From positions 1,962,001-2,026,000 of the forward strand of contig NC_017249.1 in NCBI RefSeq assembly GCF_000284375.1: DNA of 64,000 nucleotides. The letters run 5' to 3'. The DNA comes from Bradyrhizobium japonicum USDA 6 (GTDB taxonomy: Bacteria > Pseudomonadota > Alphaproteobacteria > Rhizobiales > Xanthobacteraceae). Made by a program: the position numbers and the translations under genes. Within the stretch, counting starts at the first letter, position 1, and the number at the start of each line of letters is the position of its first letter. Positions 8,806 through 18,503 of the stretch are shown here, one piece after another. The notes beneath the pieces were generated by a model, which saw nothing but the letters and a program-made list of their open reading frames with translations, was not told where the DNA came from and searched no databases.

Positions 8806-10149
8806 ATGAGCCGCAAATATTTCGGGACGGACGGGATTCGGGGCCGCGCCAACGGACTGATCACGCCGGAGCTCGCGCTCAAGGTCGGCCAGGCCGCAGG
8901 CCTCGCGTTTCAGCGCGGTGACCATCGCCACCGGGTCGTGATCGGCAAGGACACGCGTCTGTCCGGCTACATGATCGAATATGCGATGGTCGCGGGCTTC
9001 ACCTCGGTCGGCATGGACGTGCTGCTGGTCGGCCCGATGCCGACGCCGGCGGTGGCGATGCTGACCAAGTCGATGCGCGCCGATCTCGGCGTGATGATCT
9101 CGGCCTCGCACAATCTGTTCGAGGACAACGGCATCAAGCTGTTCGGCCCGCAGGGCTTCAAGCTGTCCGACGACGTCGAGAGGCAGATCGAGCAGCTGCT
9201 CGACGAATCCCTCGACAAGCGGCTCGCACAGAGCGCGAGCCTCGGCCGCGCCCGCCGTATCGACGGCGTGCACGACCGCTACATCGAATTCGCCAAGCGC
9301 ACGCTGCCGCGCGATCTCTCGCTCGACGGCCTGCGCGTCGTGGTCGATTGCGCCAACGGCGCCGCCTACAAGGTGGTCCCTGAGGCGCTGTGGGAGTTGG
9401 GCGCCGACGTCGTGCCGATCGGCGTCGAGCCCGACGGTTTCAACATCAACAAGGAATGCGGCTCGACCTCGCCGGAAACGCTGTCGAAGAAGGTGCGCGA
9501 GATGCGCGCCGACATCGGCATCGCGCTCGACGGCGACGCCGATCGCGTCATCCTGGTCGACGAGCGCGGCCACACCGTCGACGGCGACCAGCTGCTCGCG
9601 GTGATCGCGCAGAGCTGGAAGGAAGACGGCCGGCTGTCGCGGCCGGGCATCGTCGCCACCGTGATGTCCAATCTCGGCCTCGAACGCTTCCTCAAGGGGC
9701 ACGGGCTCGATCTCGTGCGCACGCCGGTCGGCGATCGCTACGTGCTCGAGCAGATGCTGAACGGCGGCTACAATCTCGGCGGCGAGCAGTCCGGCCACAT
9801 CATCCTGTCCGACTATGCCACCACCGGCGACGGCTTCGTTGCGGCGCTCCAGGTGCTGGCCGTGGTGCAGAAGCTGCGCCGGCCGGTGTCGGAGGTCTGC
9901 CACCGCTTCGACCCGTTGCCGCAGATCCTGAAGAACGTCCGCTACAAGAGCGGCAAGCCGCTCGAGGATTCCGACGTCAAATCCGCGATCTCCGACGGCG
10001 AGAAGCGGCTCAACGGCCACGGCCGCCTTCTGATCCGCTCGTCCGGCACCGAGCCCGTGATCCGCGTCATGGGCGAGGGCGAGGACCGCCTGCTGGTCGA
10101 GGACGTCGTCGACACCATCGTCTCCGCGCTCGGGCAGGCCGCGGCGTAA
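8806..10149 (+). CDS. glmM: Phosphoglucosamine mutase
   Basis: A 447-residue enzyme that converts glucosamine-6-phosphate to glucosamine-1-phosphate for UDP-GlcNAc, peptidoglycan and LPS synthesis. The phosphoserine loop SASHN (Ser101) is present, as are the metal-binding [11 protein letters not shown] and the sugar-binding GEQSGH. The C-terminal phosphate-binding [12 protein letters not shown] is also intact. The N-terminus [13 protein letters not shown] fixes the start at ATG 8806 with GGGGGA upstream. Length is as expected. Confidence 0.97.
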   Translation: MSRKYFGTDGIRGRANGLITPELALKVGQAAGLAFQRGDHRHRVVIGKDTRLSGYMIEYAMVAGFTSVGMDVLLVGPMPTPAVAMLTKSMRADLGVMISASHNLFEDNGIKLFGPQGFKLSDDVERQIEQLLDESLDKRLAQSASLGRARRIDGVHDRYIEFAKRTLPRDLSLDGLRVVVDCANGAAYKVVPEALWELGADVVPIGVEPDGFNINKECGSTSPETLSKKVREMRADIGIALDGDADRVILVDERGHTVDGDQLLAVIAQSWKEDGRLSRPGIVATVMSNLGLERFLKGHGLDLVRTPVGDRYVLEQMLNGGYNLGGEQSGHIILSDYATTGDGFVAALQVLAVVQKLRRPVSEVCHRFDPLPQILKNVRYKSGKPLEDSDVKSAISDGEKRLNGHGRLLIRSSGTEPVIRVMGEGEDRLLVEDVVDTIVSALGQAAA

Positions 10150-10188
10150 ACGCGCATCGCAGAGTTGTAGTTGGACACGGTGCGGCTT

Positions 10189-10217
10189 TTCACCCTCCCC
10201 CTCCAGGGGAGGGTGAA
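10189..10217. repeat. Inverted repeat (12-bp stem, 5-nt loop)
   Basis: TTCACCCTCCCC at 10189-10200 pairs with GGGGAGGGTGAA at 10206-10217. It lies between glmM and the MFS gene and may end glmM transcription, though there is no U-run. The same CCCTCCCC...GGGGAGGG core occurs at several other intergenic sites. Confidence 0.6.
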
Positions 10218-10294
10218 GCGCTCCTGACCGGCCGAAGACACACGCATTCCAGCCATTTGCGATTGGCGGTGGTTCCACCTTCGCTTGCATCGTA

Positions 10295-11584
10295 ATGAGC
10301 GAGTGCGGCGGTTCGCCGCGTCGGGATGCTCCATTGAACAAGCCTGTCGTCGTCTCCGAGGAAACGCTGACCGAGCCGGTCGTCGTCAGCGACGTGGCGC
10401 CCGCCGCCCGGGCTGCCGCGGGGCCGGCCTATGTCGTGCTTGTCGGCATCAGCTTCTCGCACTTCCTCAACGACACCATGCAGTCGCTGATCGCCTCGGT
10501 GTATCCGATCCTGAAGGACACCTACGCGCTCGACTTCGCGCAGATCGGCATGATCACGCTGGCCTTCCAGTTCACGGCCTCGCTGCTCCAGCCGGTGGTC
10601 GGGCATTACACCGACAAGAAGGCGCAGCCCTATTCGCTCGCGATCGGCATGGCCTCGACCTTCTTCGGCCTGCTGCTGCTCAGCGCCGCGCACCAATATC
10701 TCGTCATCCTCGTCGCCGCCGCGCTGGTCGGCCTCGGCTCGGCGGTGTTTCACCCTGAATCCGCGCGTATCGCGCGGCTCGCCTCCGGCGGCCGCTATGG
10801 TTTCGCGCAATCGGTGTTCCAGCTCGGCGGCAGCTTCGGCACGTCGATGGGGCCGGTGCTGGCGGCGCTGATCGTGGTGCCGTTCGGGCAGGGCAGCATC
10901 GCCTGGTTCTCCTCGATCGCGTTCCTCGCGATCCTCATCCTCTGGCGCATCGGTCGCTGGTACGAGCCGCAGATCAAGGCGAAGAAGACGGCGACGGTTC
11001 AGGCCCATCCCGACGCGCCGAGCTCGCGCCGTGTCGCGGTCGCGCTCGCCGTGCTGGTGGCGCTGTTGTTCTCGAAGCAGCTTTACGTCTCGAGCCTGTC
11101 GAGCTTCTACATCTTCTACCTGATCGATCGCTTCGGCGTGTCGACGCAGGCGGCGCAGATCTATCTCTTCATCTTCCTTGCCGCGAATGCGGTCGGCGCG
11201 TTCTTCGGCGGTCCGCTGGGCGATCGCTTCGGCCGCAAGATCGTGATCTGGATCTCGATCCTCGGCGCGCTGCCGTTCACGCTGGCGCTGCCCTATGCCG
11301 GGCTCTATGCGAGCGCGGTGCTGTCGGTGATCATCGGCCTGATCATCTCCTCCACGACGTCGTCGATCATCGTGTTCGCGCAGGAGCTGGTACCGCACCG
11401 CTTCGGCATGATCTCGGGCGTGTTCTTCGGCGTTGCTTTCGGCATCGGGGGCCTGGGTGCCGCCGTGCTCGGCAAGCTCGCCGATCACACTTCGATCGAG
11501 TTCGTCTACCAGGTCTGTGCCTGGCTGCCGGCGATCGGCCTGCTTGCGGTGTTCCTGCCCAAGCTGCCGCGGAACCTGCGTTAA
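10295..11584 (+). CDS. MFS transporter, fosmidomycin-resistance (Fsr) type
   Basis: A 429-residue inner-membrane protein with about 12 hydrophobic spans after a roughly 40-residue polar N-terminus. The first span carries SHFLNDTMQSLIASVYPILK, typical of Fsr-like MFS proteins, and the mid-protein loop GGPLGDRFGRK is the MFS motif A. Family members export fosmidomycin or other small molecules by proton antiport; the natural substrate here is unknown. The start is ATG 10295; downstream starts would shorten the unusual N-terminal tail. Confidence 0.85.
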   Translation: MSECGGSPRRDAPLNKPVVVSEETLTEPVVVSDVAPAARAAAGPAYVVLVGISFSHFLNDTMQSLIASVYPILKDTYALDFAQIGMITLAFQFTASLLQPVVGHYTDKKAQPYSLAIGMASTFFGLLLLSAAHQYLVILVAAALVGLGSAVFHPESARIARLASGGRYGFAQSVFQLGGSFGTSMGPVLAALIVVPFGQGSIAWFSSIAFLAILILWRIGRWYEPQIKAKKTATVQAHPDAPSSRRVAVALAVLVALLFSKQLYVSSLSSFYIFYLIDRFGVSTQAAQIYLFIFLAANAVGAFFGGPLGDRFGRKIVIWISILGALPFTLALPYAGLYASAVLSVIIGLIISSTTSSIIVFAQELVPHRFGMISGVFFGVAFGIGGLGAAVLGKLADHTSIEFVYQVCAWLPAIGLLAVFLPKLPRNLR

Positions 11585-11714
11585 CAAATCCTGCCTCGCT
11601 GCATTGCGGCTTCATCAATCGTTAGCAATTGGGGTGCGGGGGACGCCGCATTTTTGCAACGCTTCCGCTGCATGCGCGCGAGTGGTGAGAAAAAATCAAC
11701 CTTAAAAATTAGGG

Positions 11715-11729
11715 TTAAGTGGCGCTTAA
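11715..11729. promoter_or_regulatory. Candidate CtrA box TTAA-N7-TTAA
   Basis: TTAA at 11715-11718, seven bases, then TTAA at 11726-11729 match the CtrA consensus spacing (TTAA-N7-TTAA). It lies about 85 bp upstream of the outer-membrane protein start, in an AT-rich patch. CtrA is the alphaproteobacterial cell-cycle regulator. The match is exact for the core but lacks the final C, so it is only a candidate. Confidence 0.35.
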
Positions 11730-11813
11730 ACATTTGATGCCATCGTCCGGGTCGTGAGTTTCCAGAACGTGGGGCGTCTGCATTTTGCCTCACCGGCCAT
11801 AAGGACGAACCCA

Positions 11814-12656
11814 ATGCGTAGCGTTAAGTCTCTCCTTGCCGCGGGTGCGGCAACCCTGATCTCGTCGATGGCGTTTGCCGCCGATATGCCGATCGCGGCG
11901 CCCCCTCCCATGTACGCGCCGCCGGCTCCGCCCGCCGACTTCGGCGGCTGGTATCTCCGTGGCGACATCGGCATGACCAACCAACGCGCCAAGAGCATCG
12001 AGGGCACTGTCGCGCCTGGATTTACGAAGACGACGGAGGGACTCGGCTTCGACTCGTCCCCGCTGTTCGACCTCGGTGTCGGCTATCGCTTCAACAACTG
12101 GTTTCGTGCGGACGTGATCGGCCAGTACCGGGGCAAGGCTAACCTGCATGGTGCAGACAACGTCATTGGGCCCGGCTTCGTCGGTTCCGACAACTACAGC
12201 GGCAGCAAGTCCGAGTGGGTCGTCATGGCCAACGCCTATGTCGATCTCGGCACCTGGTGGTGCATCACCCCGTTCATCGGTGCCGGTGTCGGTGGCTCCT
12301 ACAACAAGATCAGCGGCTTCCGCGACGACGGCATTGCATATCTCGCCGCGCTGACCCCGACCCCGAGCGCCAGCGTCGCCTACTTCGGCGACAACGGAAA
12401 GTGGAACTTCGCCTGGGCCGCTCACGCTGGTCTCGCCTACAAGGTCAACCCCGGCTTCACGGTCGAACTGGCGTACAGCTACATGAACCTCGGCGACGCC
12501 GCGCCCGGCAACTACCGCCTGTTCGACAACAGTGCCTCCGGCCCGAGCTCGATCAAGATCAAGGAGCTCACCTCGCACGACCTGAAGCTCGGCGTGCGCT
12601 GGGATCTCAACAGCCCGCCGGCCTACATGCCGCCGCCGCTCGTCACCAAGGGCTGA
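11814..12656 (+). CDS. Outer-membrane beta-barrel protein (Omp25/Omp31-like)
   Basis: A 280-residue protein with signal peptide (residues 1-22, SSMAFA cleavage, mature ADMPIAAPPP). A short Pro-rich linker follows, then alternating beta-strand sequence such as GGWYLRGDIGMT and LGVGYRFNNWFRADVIGQY, ending in a barrel-like final strand. The family forms 8-stranded outer-membrane barrels abundant in Rhizobiales. ATG 11814 follows AAGGA. A strong terminator follows at 12686. Its upstream region is AT-rich with TTAA motifs. Confidence 0.85.
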   Translation: MRSVKSLLAAGAATLISSMAFAADMPIAAPPPMYAPPAPPADFGGWYLRGDIGMTNQRAKSIEGTVAPGFTKTTEGLGFDSSPLFDLGVGYRFNNWFRADVIGQYRGKANLHGADNVIGPGFVGSDNYSGSKSEWVVMANAYVDLGTWWCITPFIGAGVGGSYNKISGFRDDGIAYLAALTPTPSASVAYFGDNGKWNFAWAAHAGLAYKVNPGFTVELAYSYMNLGDAAPGNYRLFDNSASGPSSIKIKELTSHDLKLGVRWDLNSPPAYMPPPLVTKG

Positions 12657-12685
12657 TCGTCAGCTCCATCGCTTAACGTCTCTTA

Positions 12686-12714
12686 ACGGCGCGGGATCAT
12701 CCCGCGCCGTTTTG
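12686..12714 (+). terminator. Intrinsic terminator
   Basis: ACGGCGCGGGA at 12686-12696 pairs perfectly with TCCCGCGCCGT at 12700-12710 over a TCA loop, followed by TTTTG. It ends the preceding outer-membrane protein gene. Confidence 0.85.
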
Positions 12715-12823
12715 CTTTGCATATTTTTCATGGCCAGTGGCGACGAAAACGTCAGACGCAACCATTGGTTAAGGTTAACAGGCGATGATCATCGCAACAG
12801 TTCGAGTCCGATGGAGCGTTGTG

Positions 12824-13711
12824 ATGCGTAGGCTGATGTTGGCGGCGGCGATGTTGGGGACGGTGTCTGCCGCGCATGCGGCCGACATGCCGGATCTGCC
12901 CGTGCTGCGCGGCGGCTTCACCGACGGCCTGTCGAAGACGACGCGCAACTGGGACGGCTTCTATGCCGGCGGCAGCTTCGGCTACTCCTCGGCGTCAACC
13001 GACTTCAGCCAAAGCGTCGTCGGCCTCACCAATTTCATCTTCCGCGACAGCGTGCTGCAAGGGCCGACATCGTCGTGGTCGCTCCTCAACAAGACCACGA
13101 CGCAAGGCGCGAATTTCGGCGGCTTCGTCGGCCGCAACTGGCAATGGTACGATGCCGTTCTCGGTCTCGAGGGCACCTACACCTATTTCAACAAGATTGC
13201 CTCGCAGTCGTCCGGCTCCAATTCGCTCGATATCGTCAACCCGCCTGGTGACGTCCAGCCCGTCGGCGTGACCAACCACTATCTCACGACATTGACCGGC
13301 ACCGCCGCGGCGACGGTCAAGGACATGGTCACGCTCCGCGGGCGCGTGGGTTGGGACGGAGGCGATTTCATGCCTTACGCGTTCGCCGGCGCGGCCGTCG
13401 GCCGCATGGACGTCTCCCGCACCGTGACGAGCGATGTGCAGCTGCGTCAGGATGCGACCGTGCAGGACCCATTCGGTAACGTCATCACCATCATCGGAAC
13501 GCCGCAGCCGGTTCCGGCGCAGTCGCAGACGCAGACCCAGCACAGGACCAACAATTTCGTGGTCGGCTGGGTCGCCGGCCTCGGACTGGAATACTGCCTG
13601 TGGGAAGGATTGTTCGCACGGGTGGAATATGAATACGTGAAGTTCTCTCCCGTCATGAACACGTCGGTGACGCTGAACAATGCGCGCGTCGGGCTCGGTT
13701 ACAAGTTCTGA
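12824..13711 (+). CDS. Outer-membrane beta-barrel protein (second copy type)
   Basis: A 295-residue protein with signal peptide MRRLMLAAAMLGTVSAAHA, mature start ADMPDLP. A glycine- and aromatic-rich barrel follows, beginning NWDGFYAGGSFGYSS and ending ARVGLGYKF, a classic C-terminal barrel strand with final Phe. It is another Omp25-like surface protein, more distant from the preceding one. The ATG at 12824 has GGAG with 7-nt spacing; the longer frame from 12785 would spoil the signal peptide. Confidence 0.85.
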   Translation: MRRLMLAAAMLGTVSAAHAADMPDLPVLRGGFTDGLSKTTRNWDGFYAGGSFGYSSASTDFSQSVVGLTNFIFRDSVLQGPTSSWSLLNKTTTQGANFGGFVGRNWQWYDAVLGLEGTYTYFNKIASQSSGSNSLDIVNPPGDVQPVGVTNHYLTTLTGTAAATVKDMVTLRGRVGWDGGDFMPYAFAGAAVGRMDVSRTVTSDVQLRQDATVQDPFGNVITIIGTPQPVPAQSQTQTQHRTNNFVVGWVAGLGLEYCLWEGLFARVEYEYVKFSPVMNTSVTLNNARVGLGYKF

Positions 13712-13786
13712 CCCTGCTTCGCCGAGCCGCGGTTGACAGGTTCCCTCCGTCCTGATGCTCTGTCGCTCCAAAATGGGGCGACGGCG

Positions 13787-14377
13787 ATGAAGATCTACGG
13801 CGACACGAATTCCGGCAATTGTCTCAAGGTGAAGTGGGTCTGCGACAAGCTCGCGCTGCCTTACCAATGGATCGAGATCGACACCCGCAAGGGCGAGACG
13901 CGCACGCCGCAATTCCTGAAGATGAACGGCGCCGGCCAGGTGCCCACCGTCGCCTTCGACGACGGCCGCACGCTGGCGCAGTCCAATGCCATCATCCGCT
14001 ATCTCGCCCGCGACAGCGCGCTCGTTCCGCGCGATGCCTTCACTGCGGCCAAGATGGACGAATGGCTGTTCTGGGAACAGTACAGCCACGAGCCCTATGT
14101 CGCGGTGTGCCGCTTCCAGCTGGTGTATCTCGGCAAGGAGGCGTCCGAGCTCGACCCTGACAAGGTCAAGCGCGGCTATGCGGCGCTCGACCGCATGGAG
14201 CAGCATCTTGCGGCAAGCCGCTTCTTCGCCGGCGAGGAAGTTTCGCTCGCCGACGTCTCACTGCTCGCCTACACCCGCCTCGCGCATGAAGGTGGCTTCG
14301 ATCTCGGCCGCCATGCCGCCATCCGTCGCTGGATCGGCGAGGCCGAAGCCTGGCTCGGCCTTCCACCGGCGCGCTGA
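13787..14377 (+). CDS. Glutathione S-transferase family protein
   Basis: A 196-residue protein with a thioredoxin-like N-terminal domain (MKIYGDTNSGNCLKVKW, residues 1-17; VPTVAFDDG; LAQSNAIIRYLA) and an all-helical C-terminal domain containing the SLADVSLLAYTRLAHEGGF pattern. GSTs conjugate or reduce substrates using glutathione. The glutathione-site segment QVPTV...AQSNAI is intact. Specific substrate is unknown. It is followed by a GNAT gene 29 bp later and may be co-transcribed with it. Confidence 0.88.
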   Translation: MKIYGDTNSGNCLKVKWVCDKLALPYQWIEIDTRKGETRTPQFLKMNGAGQVPTVAFDDGRTLAQSNAIIRYLARDSALVPRDAFTAAKMDEWLFWEQYSHEPYVAVCRFQLVYLGKEASELDPDKVKRGYAALDRMEQHLAASRFFAGEEVSLADVSLLAYTRLAHEGGFDLGRHAAIRRWIGEAEAWLGLPPAR

Positions 14378-14406
14378 GAGCCACGCTGATTCTTGGAGTT
14401 TCCCGC

Positions 14407-14871
14407 ATGAACGAGAAGTCCGTCTCCATCCGTCCCGCGCGCCGCGAGGACGTTGCGGCGATCGTCGCCATGCTTGCGGACGATCATCTCGGGCGCGCCC
14501 GCGAGCGCGTGGAGGATCCGCTGCCTGCGTCCTATTACCAGGCGTTCGAGCGGGTCGAGCGCGATCAAAATCTCACGCTCGTGGTCGCAGAGAGCGAGGG
14601 CAGGGTGGTCGGCTGCCTGCAACTCGCGATCTTGCCGGGCATCAGCACGCAAGGCGGCATCCGCGGTCTGCTCGAAGATGTCCGCGTTGCTTCCGATTGT
14701 CGCAGCCGCGGCATCGGCGAGCAGCTGGTGCAATGGGCGGTCGCGGAAGCGAAAGCGCGCGGCTGCAATCTGGTCGAACTGCTGACGCATCAGACGCGAA
14801 CAGATGCGCAGCGCTTCTACAAACGGCTCGGCTTCGCTGCGAGTCACGTCGGCATGACTGTCCGCTTTTGA
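14407..14871 (+). CDS. GNAT-family N-acetyltransferase
   Basis: A 154-residue single-domain GNAT. The N-terminal VSIRPARREDVAAIVAMLA is typical, and the acetyl-CoA motif A reads VASDCRSRGIGEQLV (about 98-112). Motif B (AQRFYKRLGF) lies near the C-terminus. It transfers an acetyl group from acetyl-CoA to an amine; the target is unknown. Length and fold elements are complete. Confidence 0.9.
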   Translation: MNEKSVSIRPARREDVAAIVAMLADDHLGRARERVEDPLPASYYQAFERVERDQNLTLVVAESEGRVVGCLQLAILPGISTQGGIRGLLEDVRVASDCRSRGIGEQLVQWAVAEAKARGCNLVELLTHQTRTDAQRFYKRLGFAASHVGMTVRF

Positions 14872-15029
14872 CGCAGCTTGCCGCGAGCGTTGCGCGAGCA
14901 GCAAATTCGGATCGCGCATTCGTTCATATTAAGAGCCGGTAAACTACCCAGCCGTCGTTCACGTTGAGCCGGGAACGAACGGTGCTACGGCAGCGTCAGA
15001 CACCGGGCTCGGTCGGTTCGGGGATTTCG

Positions 15030-15236
15030 ATGACAAGCTATTCCATGATCAAGGTCGGCAACGACTACGTTGTGCAGGCCAACGACAAATGCATTTTGAA
15101 AGTCGGCAGCCGCCGTCGTGCCGCGCAATTGATCAGCGATGCCACGGACTTGCTGAACGCGCTTGCCGTGGTCGAATCCCCCAAGATTGCGCCGGAAGCG
15201 CCTTCACTCCAGCGTGAGACGCCGGAACTTCCTTGA
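15030..15236 (+). CDS. Small conserved hypothetical protein, 68 aa
   Basis: A 68-residue hydrophilic protein starting at ATG 15030 after CGGGGA. Residues 5-40 (SMIKVGNDYVVQANDKCILK) look like a beta-hairpin followed by an amphipathic helix (RRRAAQLISDATDLLNALA), and the tail is acidic and Pro-rich. No membrane segment. The frame is open from a TTG at 14964, but the ATG is better supported. I do not recognise the family. Confidence 0.65.
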   Translation: MTSYSMIKVGNDYVVQANDKCILKVGSRRRAAQLISDATDLLNALAVVESPKIAPEAPSLQRETPELP

Positions 15237-15239
15237 CGA

Positions 15240-15315
15240 CTCTTCCCGTTTCCCGTATCAGCCGCGGCGGGACACCTCCCCCCAACGGGAGGCTTACTAT
15301 CTGGAAGGGTAGATC
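15240..15315 (+). ncRNA. Candidate serC leader RNA
   Basis: The 76 nt before serC include a hairpin CCTCCC (15275-15280) / GGGAGG (15287-15292) and short flanking complementary stretches. A serC RNA motif is a known cis-regulatory structure upstream of serC in alphaproteobacteria (Rfam family). Position and hairpin fit, but I cannot verify the consensus by eye, so this is mostly inferred from genomic context. Confidence 0.35.
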
Positions 15316-16488
15316 ATGACTGTAGCGAAGCCCGCTTCGCGGCCGAACGTGCCGCATTTCTCCTCCGGCCCCTGCGCCAAGCGCCCCGGCTGGAACGCCC
15401 AAAATCTCAAGGACGCAGCGCTCGGCCGTTCGCATCGTGCGAAGGTCGGCAAGACCAAGCTCAAGCTCGCGATCGATCTGACGCGCGAAGTGCTTGAAGT
15501 GCCCGCCGATTATCGCATCGGCATCGTGCCGGCGTCCGACACCGGCGCGGTCGAGATGGCGCTGTGGTCGCTGCTTGGTGCGCGGCCGGTCACCACGCTC
15601 GCCTGGGAATCCTTCGGCGAGGGCTGGGTCAGCGACATCGTCAAGGAATTGAAGCTCAAGGACGTCACCAAGCTCAACGCTGCCTACGGTGAAATCCCCG
15701 ATCTCTCGAAGGTCGATCCCAAGAGCGACGTCGTCTTCACCTGGAACGGCACCACGTCAGGCGTACGCGTGCCGAACGCCGACTGGATCAGCGCGACCCG
15801 CGAAGGCCTGACCATCTGCGACGCGACCTCTGCCGCGTTCGCGCAGCCGCTCGACTGGGCCAAGCTCGACGTCGTCACCTTCTCCTGGCAGAAGGCGCTC
15901 GGCGGTGAAGCCGCGCACGGCATGCTGATCCTGTCGCCCCGCGCGGTGGAGCGGCTCGAGACTTACAAGCCGGCCTGGCCGCTGCCGAAGATCTTCCGCA
16001 TGACCAAGGGCGGCAAGATCAACGAAGGCATCTTCGTCGGCGAGACCATCAACACGCCGTCGATGCTGTGCGTCGAGGATTATCTCGATGCGCTGAACTG
16101 GGCCAAGTCGATCGGCGGCCTGAAGGCGCTGATCGCGCGCGCCGACGCCAACACCAAGGTGCTGGCCGACTGGAAGGCGAAAACCCCCTGGATCGACTTC
16201 CTGGCCAAGGACGCCGCGATCCGCTCCAACACCTCGGTGTGCCTGAAGTTCACCGATCCCGCGATCACCTCGCTCTCCGAGGACGCGCAGGCCGACTTCT
16301 CCAAGAAGCTGGTCGCGCTGGTCGAGAAGGAAGGCGCGGGCTACGACTTCGCCTACTACCGCGATGCGCCGGCCGGCCTGCGCATCTGGTGCGGCGCCAC
16401 CGTTGAGGCGAAGGACGTCGAGCTGCTCACGCAGTGGATCGACTGGGCGTTTGCCGAGACCAAGGCGCAGCTCGCCAAGGCAGCGTAA
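15316..16488 (+). CDS. serC: Phosphoserine aminotransferase
   Basis: A 390-residue PLP enzyme that converts 3-phosphohydroxypyruvate and glutamate to phosphoserine in serine biosynthesis. It belongs to the alphaproteobacterial class-V-like SerC type, about 390 aa long. The N-terminus has [12 protein letters not shown], and the PLP lysine is at about 193 in [16 protein letters not shown]. It stands 221 bp upstream of serA, the enzyme producing its substrate, on the same strand. A palindromic repeat separates the two. Confidence 0.95.
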   Translation: MTVAKPASRPNVPHFSSGPCAKRPGWNAQNLKDAALGRSHRAKVGKTKLKLAIDLTREVLEVPADYRIGIVPASDTGAVEMALWSLLGARPVTTLAWESFGEGWVSDIVKELKLKDVTKLNAAYGEIPDLSKVDPKSDVVFTWNGTTSGVRVPNADWISATREGLTICDATSAAFAQPLDWAKLDVVTFSWQKALGGEAAHGMLILSPRAVERLETYKPAWPLPKIFRMTKGGKINEGIFVGETINTPSMLCVEDYLDALNWAKSIGGLKALIARADANTKVLADWKAKTPWIDFLAKDAAIRSNTSVCLKFTDPAITSLSEDAQADFSKKLVALVEKEGAGYDFAYYRDAPAGLRIWCGATVEAKDVELLTQWIDWAFAETKAQLAKAA

Positions 16489-16502
16489 GTTTTCGTTCTT
16501 CG

Positions 16503-16628
16503 CCTCTCCCCGTTCTTACGGGGAGAGGCCGGGTCGCGCAGCGATCCGGGTGAGGGGCTCTCTCCACGAGCACTTCGCCTGTGGCTGCCCCTCACCCCAA
16601 CCCTCTCCCCGTAAGAACGGGGAGAGGG
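16503..16628. repeat. Nested palindromic repeat between serC and serA
   Basis: The 26-bp CCTCTCCCCG...GGGGAGAGG at 16503-16528 is exactly inverted near 16602-16627. Each arm is itself palindromic, and an inner pair GTGAGGGGC/GCCCCTCAC adds a further stem. It is a dispersed intergenic element of the Bradyrhizobium type. It may form a hairpin in the serC-serA transcript. Confidence 0.8.
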
Positions 16629-16709
16629 AGAGCAAAAAGCTTCTGAGTCACTCACGCATTTCCGGCCTTCGGGCCGATCCTCCCTTAGGGACGGTGAAGG
16701 ACAAATCCC

Positions 16710-18299
16710 ATGACCAAACCCAAAGTTCTCATTTCCGACGCGCTCTCTCCCGCTGCCGTGCAGATCTTCAAAGATCGCGGCGTCGAGGTCGACTTCCAGC
16801 CCAACCTCGGCAAGGACAAGGACAAGCTTGCCGAGATCATCGGCAATTACGACGGTCTCGCGATCCGCTCCGCGACGAAAGCGACCGCAAAAATCCTCGA
16901 GAAGGCGACCAACCTCAAGGTGATCGGCCGCGCCGGCATCGGCGTCGACAATGTCGAGATTCCCGCCGCCACGGCCAAGGGCATCATCGTGATGAACACG
17001 CCGTTCGGCAATTCGATCACGACCGCCGAGCATGCCATCACGCTGATGCTGGCCTTGGCCCGCGAGATCCCGCAGGCCGACGCTTCGACCCAGGCCGGCA
17101 AGTGGGAGAAGAACCGCTTCATGGGCGTCGAGATCACCGGCAAGGTGCTCGGCGTCGTCGGCTGCGGCAACATCGGCTCGATCGTCGCCGACCGCGCGCT
17201 CGGCCTGCGCATGAAGGTCGTCGCCTTCGATCCGTTCCTGTCGCCGGAGCGCGCCAAGGACATCGGTGTCGAGAAGGTCGAGCTCGACGACCTCCTGAAG
17301 CGCGCCGATTTCATCACGCTGCACACCCCGCTGACCGAGAAGACCAAGAACATCATCGACGCATCCGCGATCGCCAAGATGAAGAAGGGCGTGCGCCTGA
17401 TCAACTGCGCCCGCGGCGGCCTGGTCGACGAGCAGGCGGTGGTCGACGCGCTGAATTCCAAGCACATCGCCGGCGCCGCCTTCGACGTCTTCGTCGAGGA
17501 GCCGGCGAACGCGAACGTGCTGTTCGGCCATCCCAACGTGATCTGCACGCCGCATCTCGGCGCCTCCACCACGGAAGCGCAGGAGAACGTCGCGCTCCAG
17601 GTCGCCGAGCAGATGTCGGATTACCTGCTCACCGGTGCGATCTCGAACGCCGTCAACTTCCCCTCGATCACGGCGGAAGAGGCGCCGAAGCTGAAGCCGT
17701 TCATCTCGCTCGCAGAGAAGCTCGGCTCGTTCGCCGGCCAGCTCACCGAATCCGGTATCCTCAAGGTGCAGATCACCTATGAGGGCCACGTTGCCGAGAT
17801 GAAGATCAAGGCGATCACCTCGGCCGTGCTGTCGGGCCTGCTGCGGCCGATGCTGGGCGAGGTCAACGTGGTGTCCGCTCCCGTCGTCGCCAAGGAGCGC
17901 GGCATGGTGGTGGACGAGATCGTGCGCGCCGCCCAGAGCGACTATGAGAGCCTGATTACCGTCACGGTGGCGACGGAGCGCCAGGAGCGCTCGGTCTCCG
18001 GCACCGTGTATCATGACGGCAAGCCGCGCCTCGTCGACGTCAAGGGCATCCGCGTCGACGCCGAGTTCGGCAAGTCGATGATCTACGTGACCAACGAGGA
18101 CAAGCCGGGCTTCATCGGCAAGTTCGCGAGCCTCCTGGGTGACGCCAAGATCAACATCGCGACCTTCCATCTCGGCCGCGTCGCGCCCGGCTCCGATGCC
18201 ATCGCGCTGATCGAGGTCGACGGCGTCGTGCCGCCCGAACTGCTCGCCAAGGTGCAGGCCCTGCCGCAGGTCAGGCAGGTCAAGGCACTGACGTTCTGA
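16710..18299 (+). CDS. serA: D-3-phosphoglycerate dehydrogenase
   Basis: A 529-residue enzyme catalysing the first step of serine synthesis, oxidation of 3-phosphoglycerate with NAD+. The Rossmann motif GCGNIGS is at about 151-157. The catalytic Arg lies in NCARGGLVDE, and the Glu/His pair in FVEEPA and HLGASTTEA. The C-terminal half holds the long-type intervening domain and an ACT domain (about 455-529, IYVTNEDKPGFIGKF) for serine feedback. Length fits the long form. A terminator follows at 18357. Confidence 0.96.
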   Translation: MTKPKVLISDALSPAAVQIFKDRGVEVDFQPNLGKDKDKLAEIIGNYDGLAIRSATKATAKILEKATNLKVIGRAGIGVDNVEIPAATAKGIIVMNTPFGNSITTAEHAITLMLALAREIPQADASTQAGKWEKNRFMGVEITGKVLGVVGCGNIGSIVADRALGLRMKVVAFDPFLSPERAKDIGVEKVELDDLLKRADFITLHTPLTEKTKNIIDASAIAKMKKGVRLINCARGGLVDEQAVVDALNSKHIAGAAFDVFVEEPANANVLFGHPNVICTPHLGASTTEAQENVALQVAEQMSDYLLTGAISNAVNFPSITAEEAPKLKPFISLAEKLGSFAGQLTESGILKVQITYEGHVAEMKIKAITSAVLSGLLRPMLGEVNVVSAPVVAKERGMVVDEIVRAAQSDYESLITVTVATERQERSVSGTVYHDGKPRLVDVKGIRVDAEFGKSMIYVTNEDKPGFIGKFASLLGDAKINIATFHLGRVAPGSDAIALIEVDGVVPPELLAKVQALPQVRQVKALTF

Positions 18300-18356
18300 G
18301 GCGCTCGCGCGCCACGGAATGATGGCCGTCATATATTCCGACCTGCGGAACAATCA

Positions 18357-18385
18357 CGCCGCCCTCCCGAGAGGGCGGCGTTTTT
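18357..18385 (+). terminator. Intrinsic terminator after serA
   Basis: CGCCGCCCTC at 18357-18366 and GAGGGCGGCG at 18371-18380 form a perfect 10-bp stem with a CCGA loop, followed by TTTTT. Confidence 0.93.
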
Positions 18386-18503
18386 GTTGATGCTGCGGCC
18401 CGCTTTATTTCTCCCAAGCCAGTCGAACTTTGTGTACCAATGGCGCCCAAGAACGCCTCGTACCAACGCCTTCGTTCAAAATCGTTCGAAAAGGGAGAAG
18501 ACA

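Noticed and set aside
13733..13761. TTGACA as a GST promoter
   Set aside because: The -10 at the correct spacing (TGCTCT) is poor, so no promoter is claimed.
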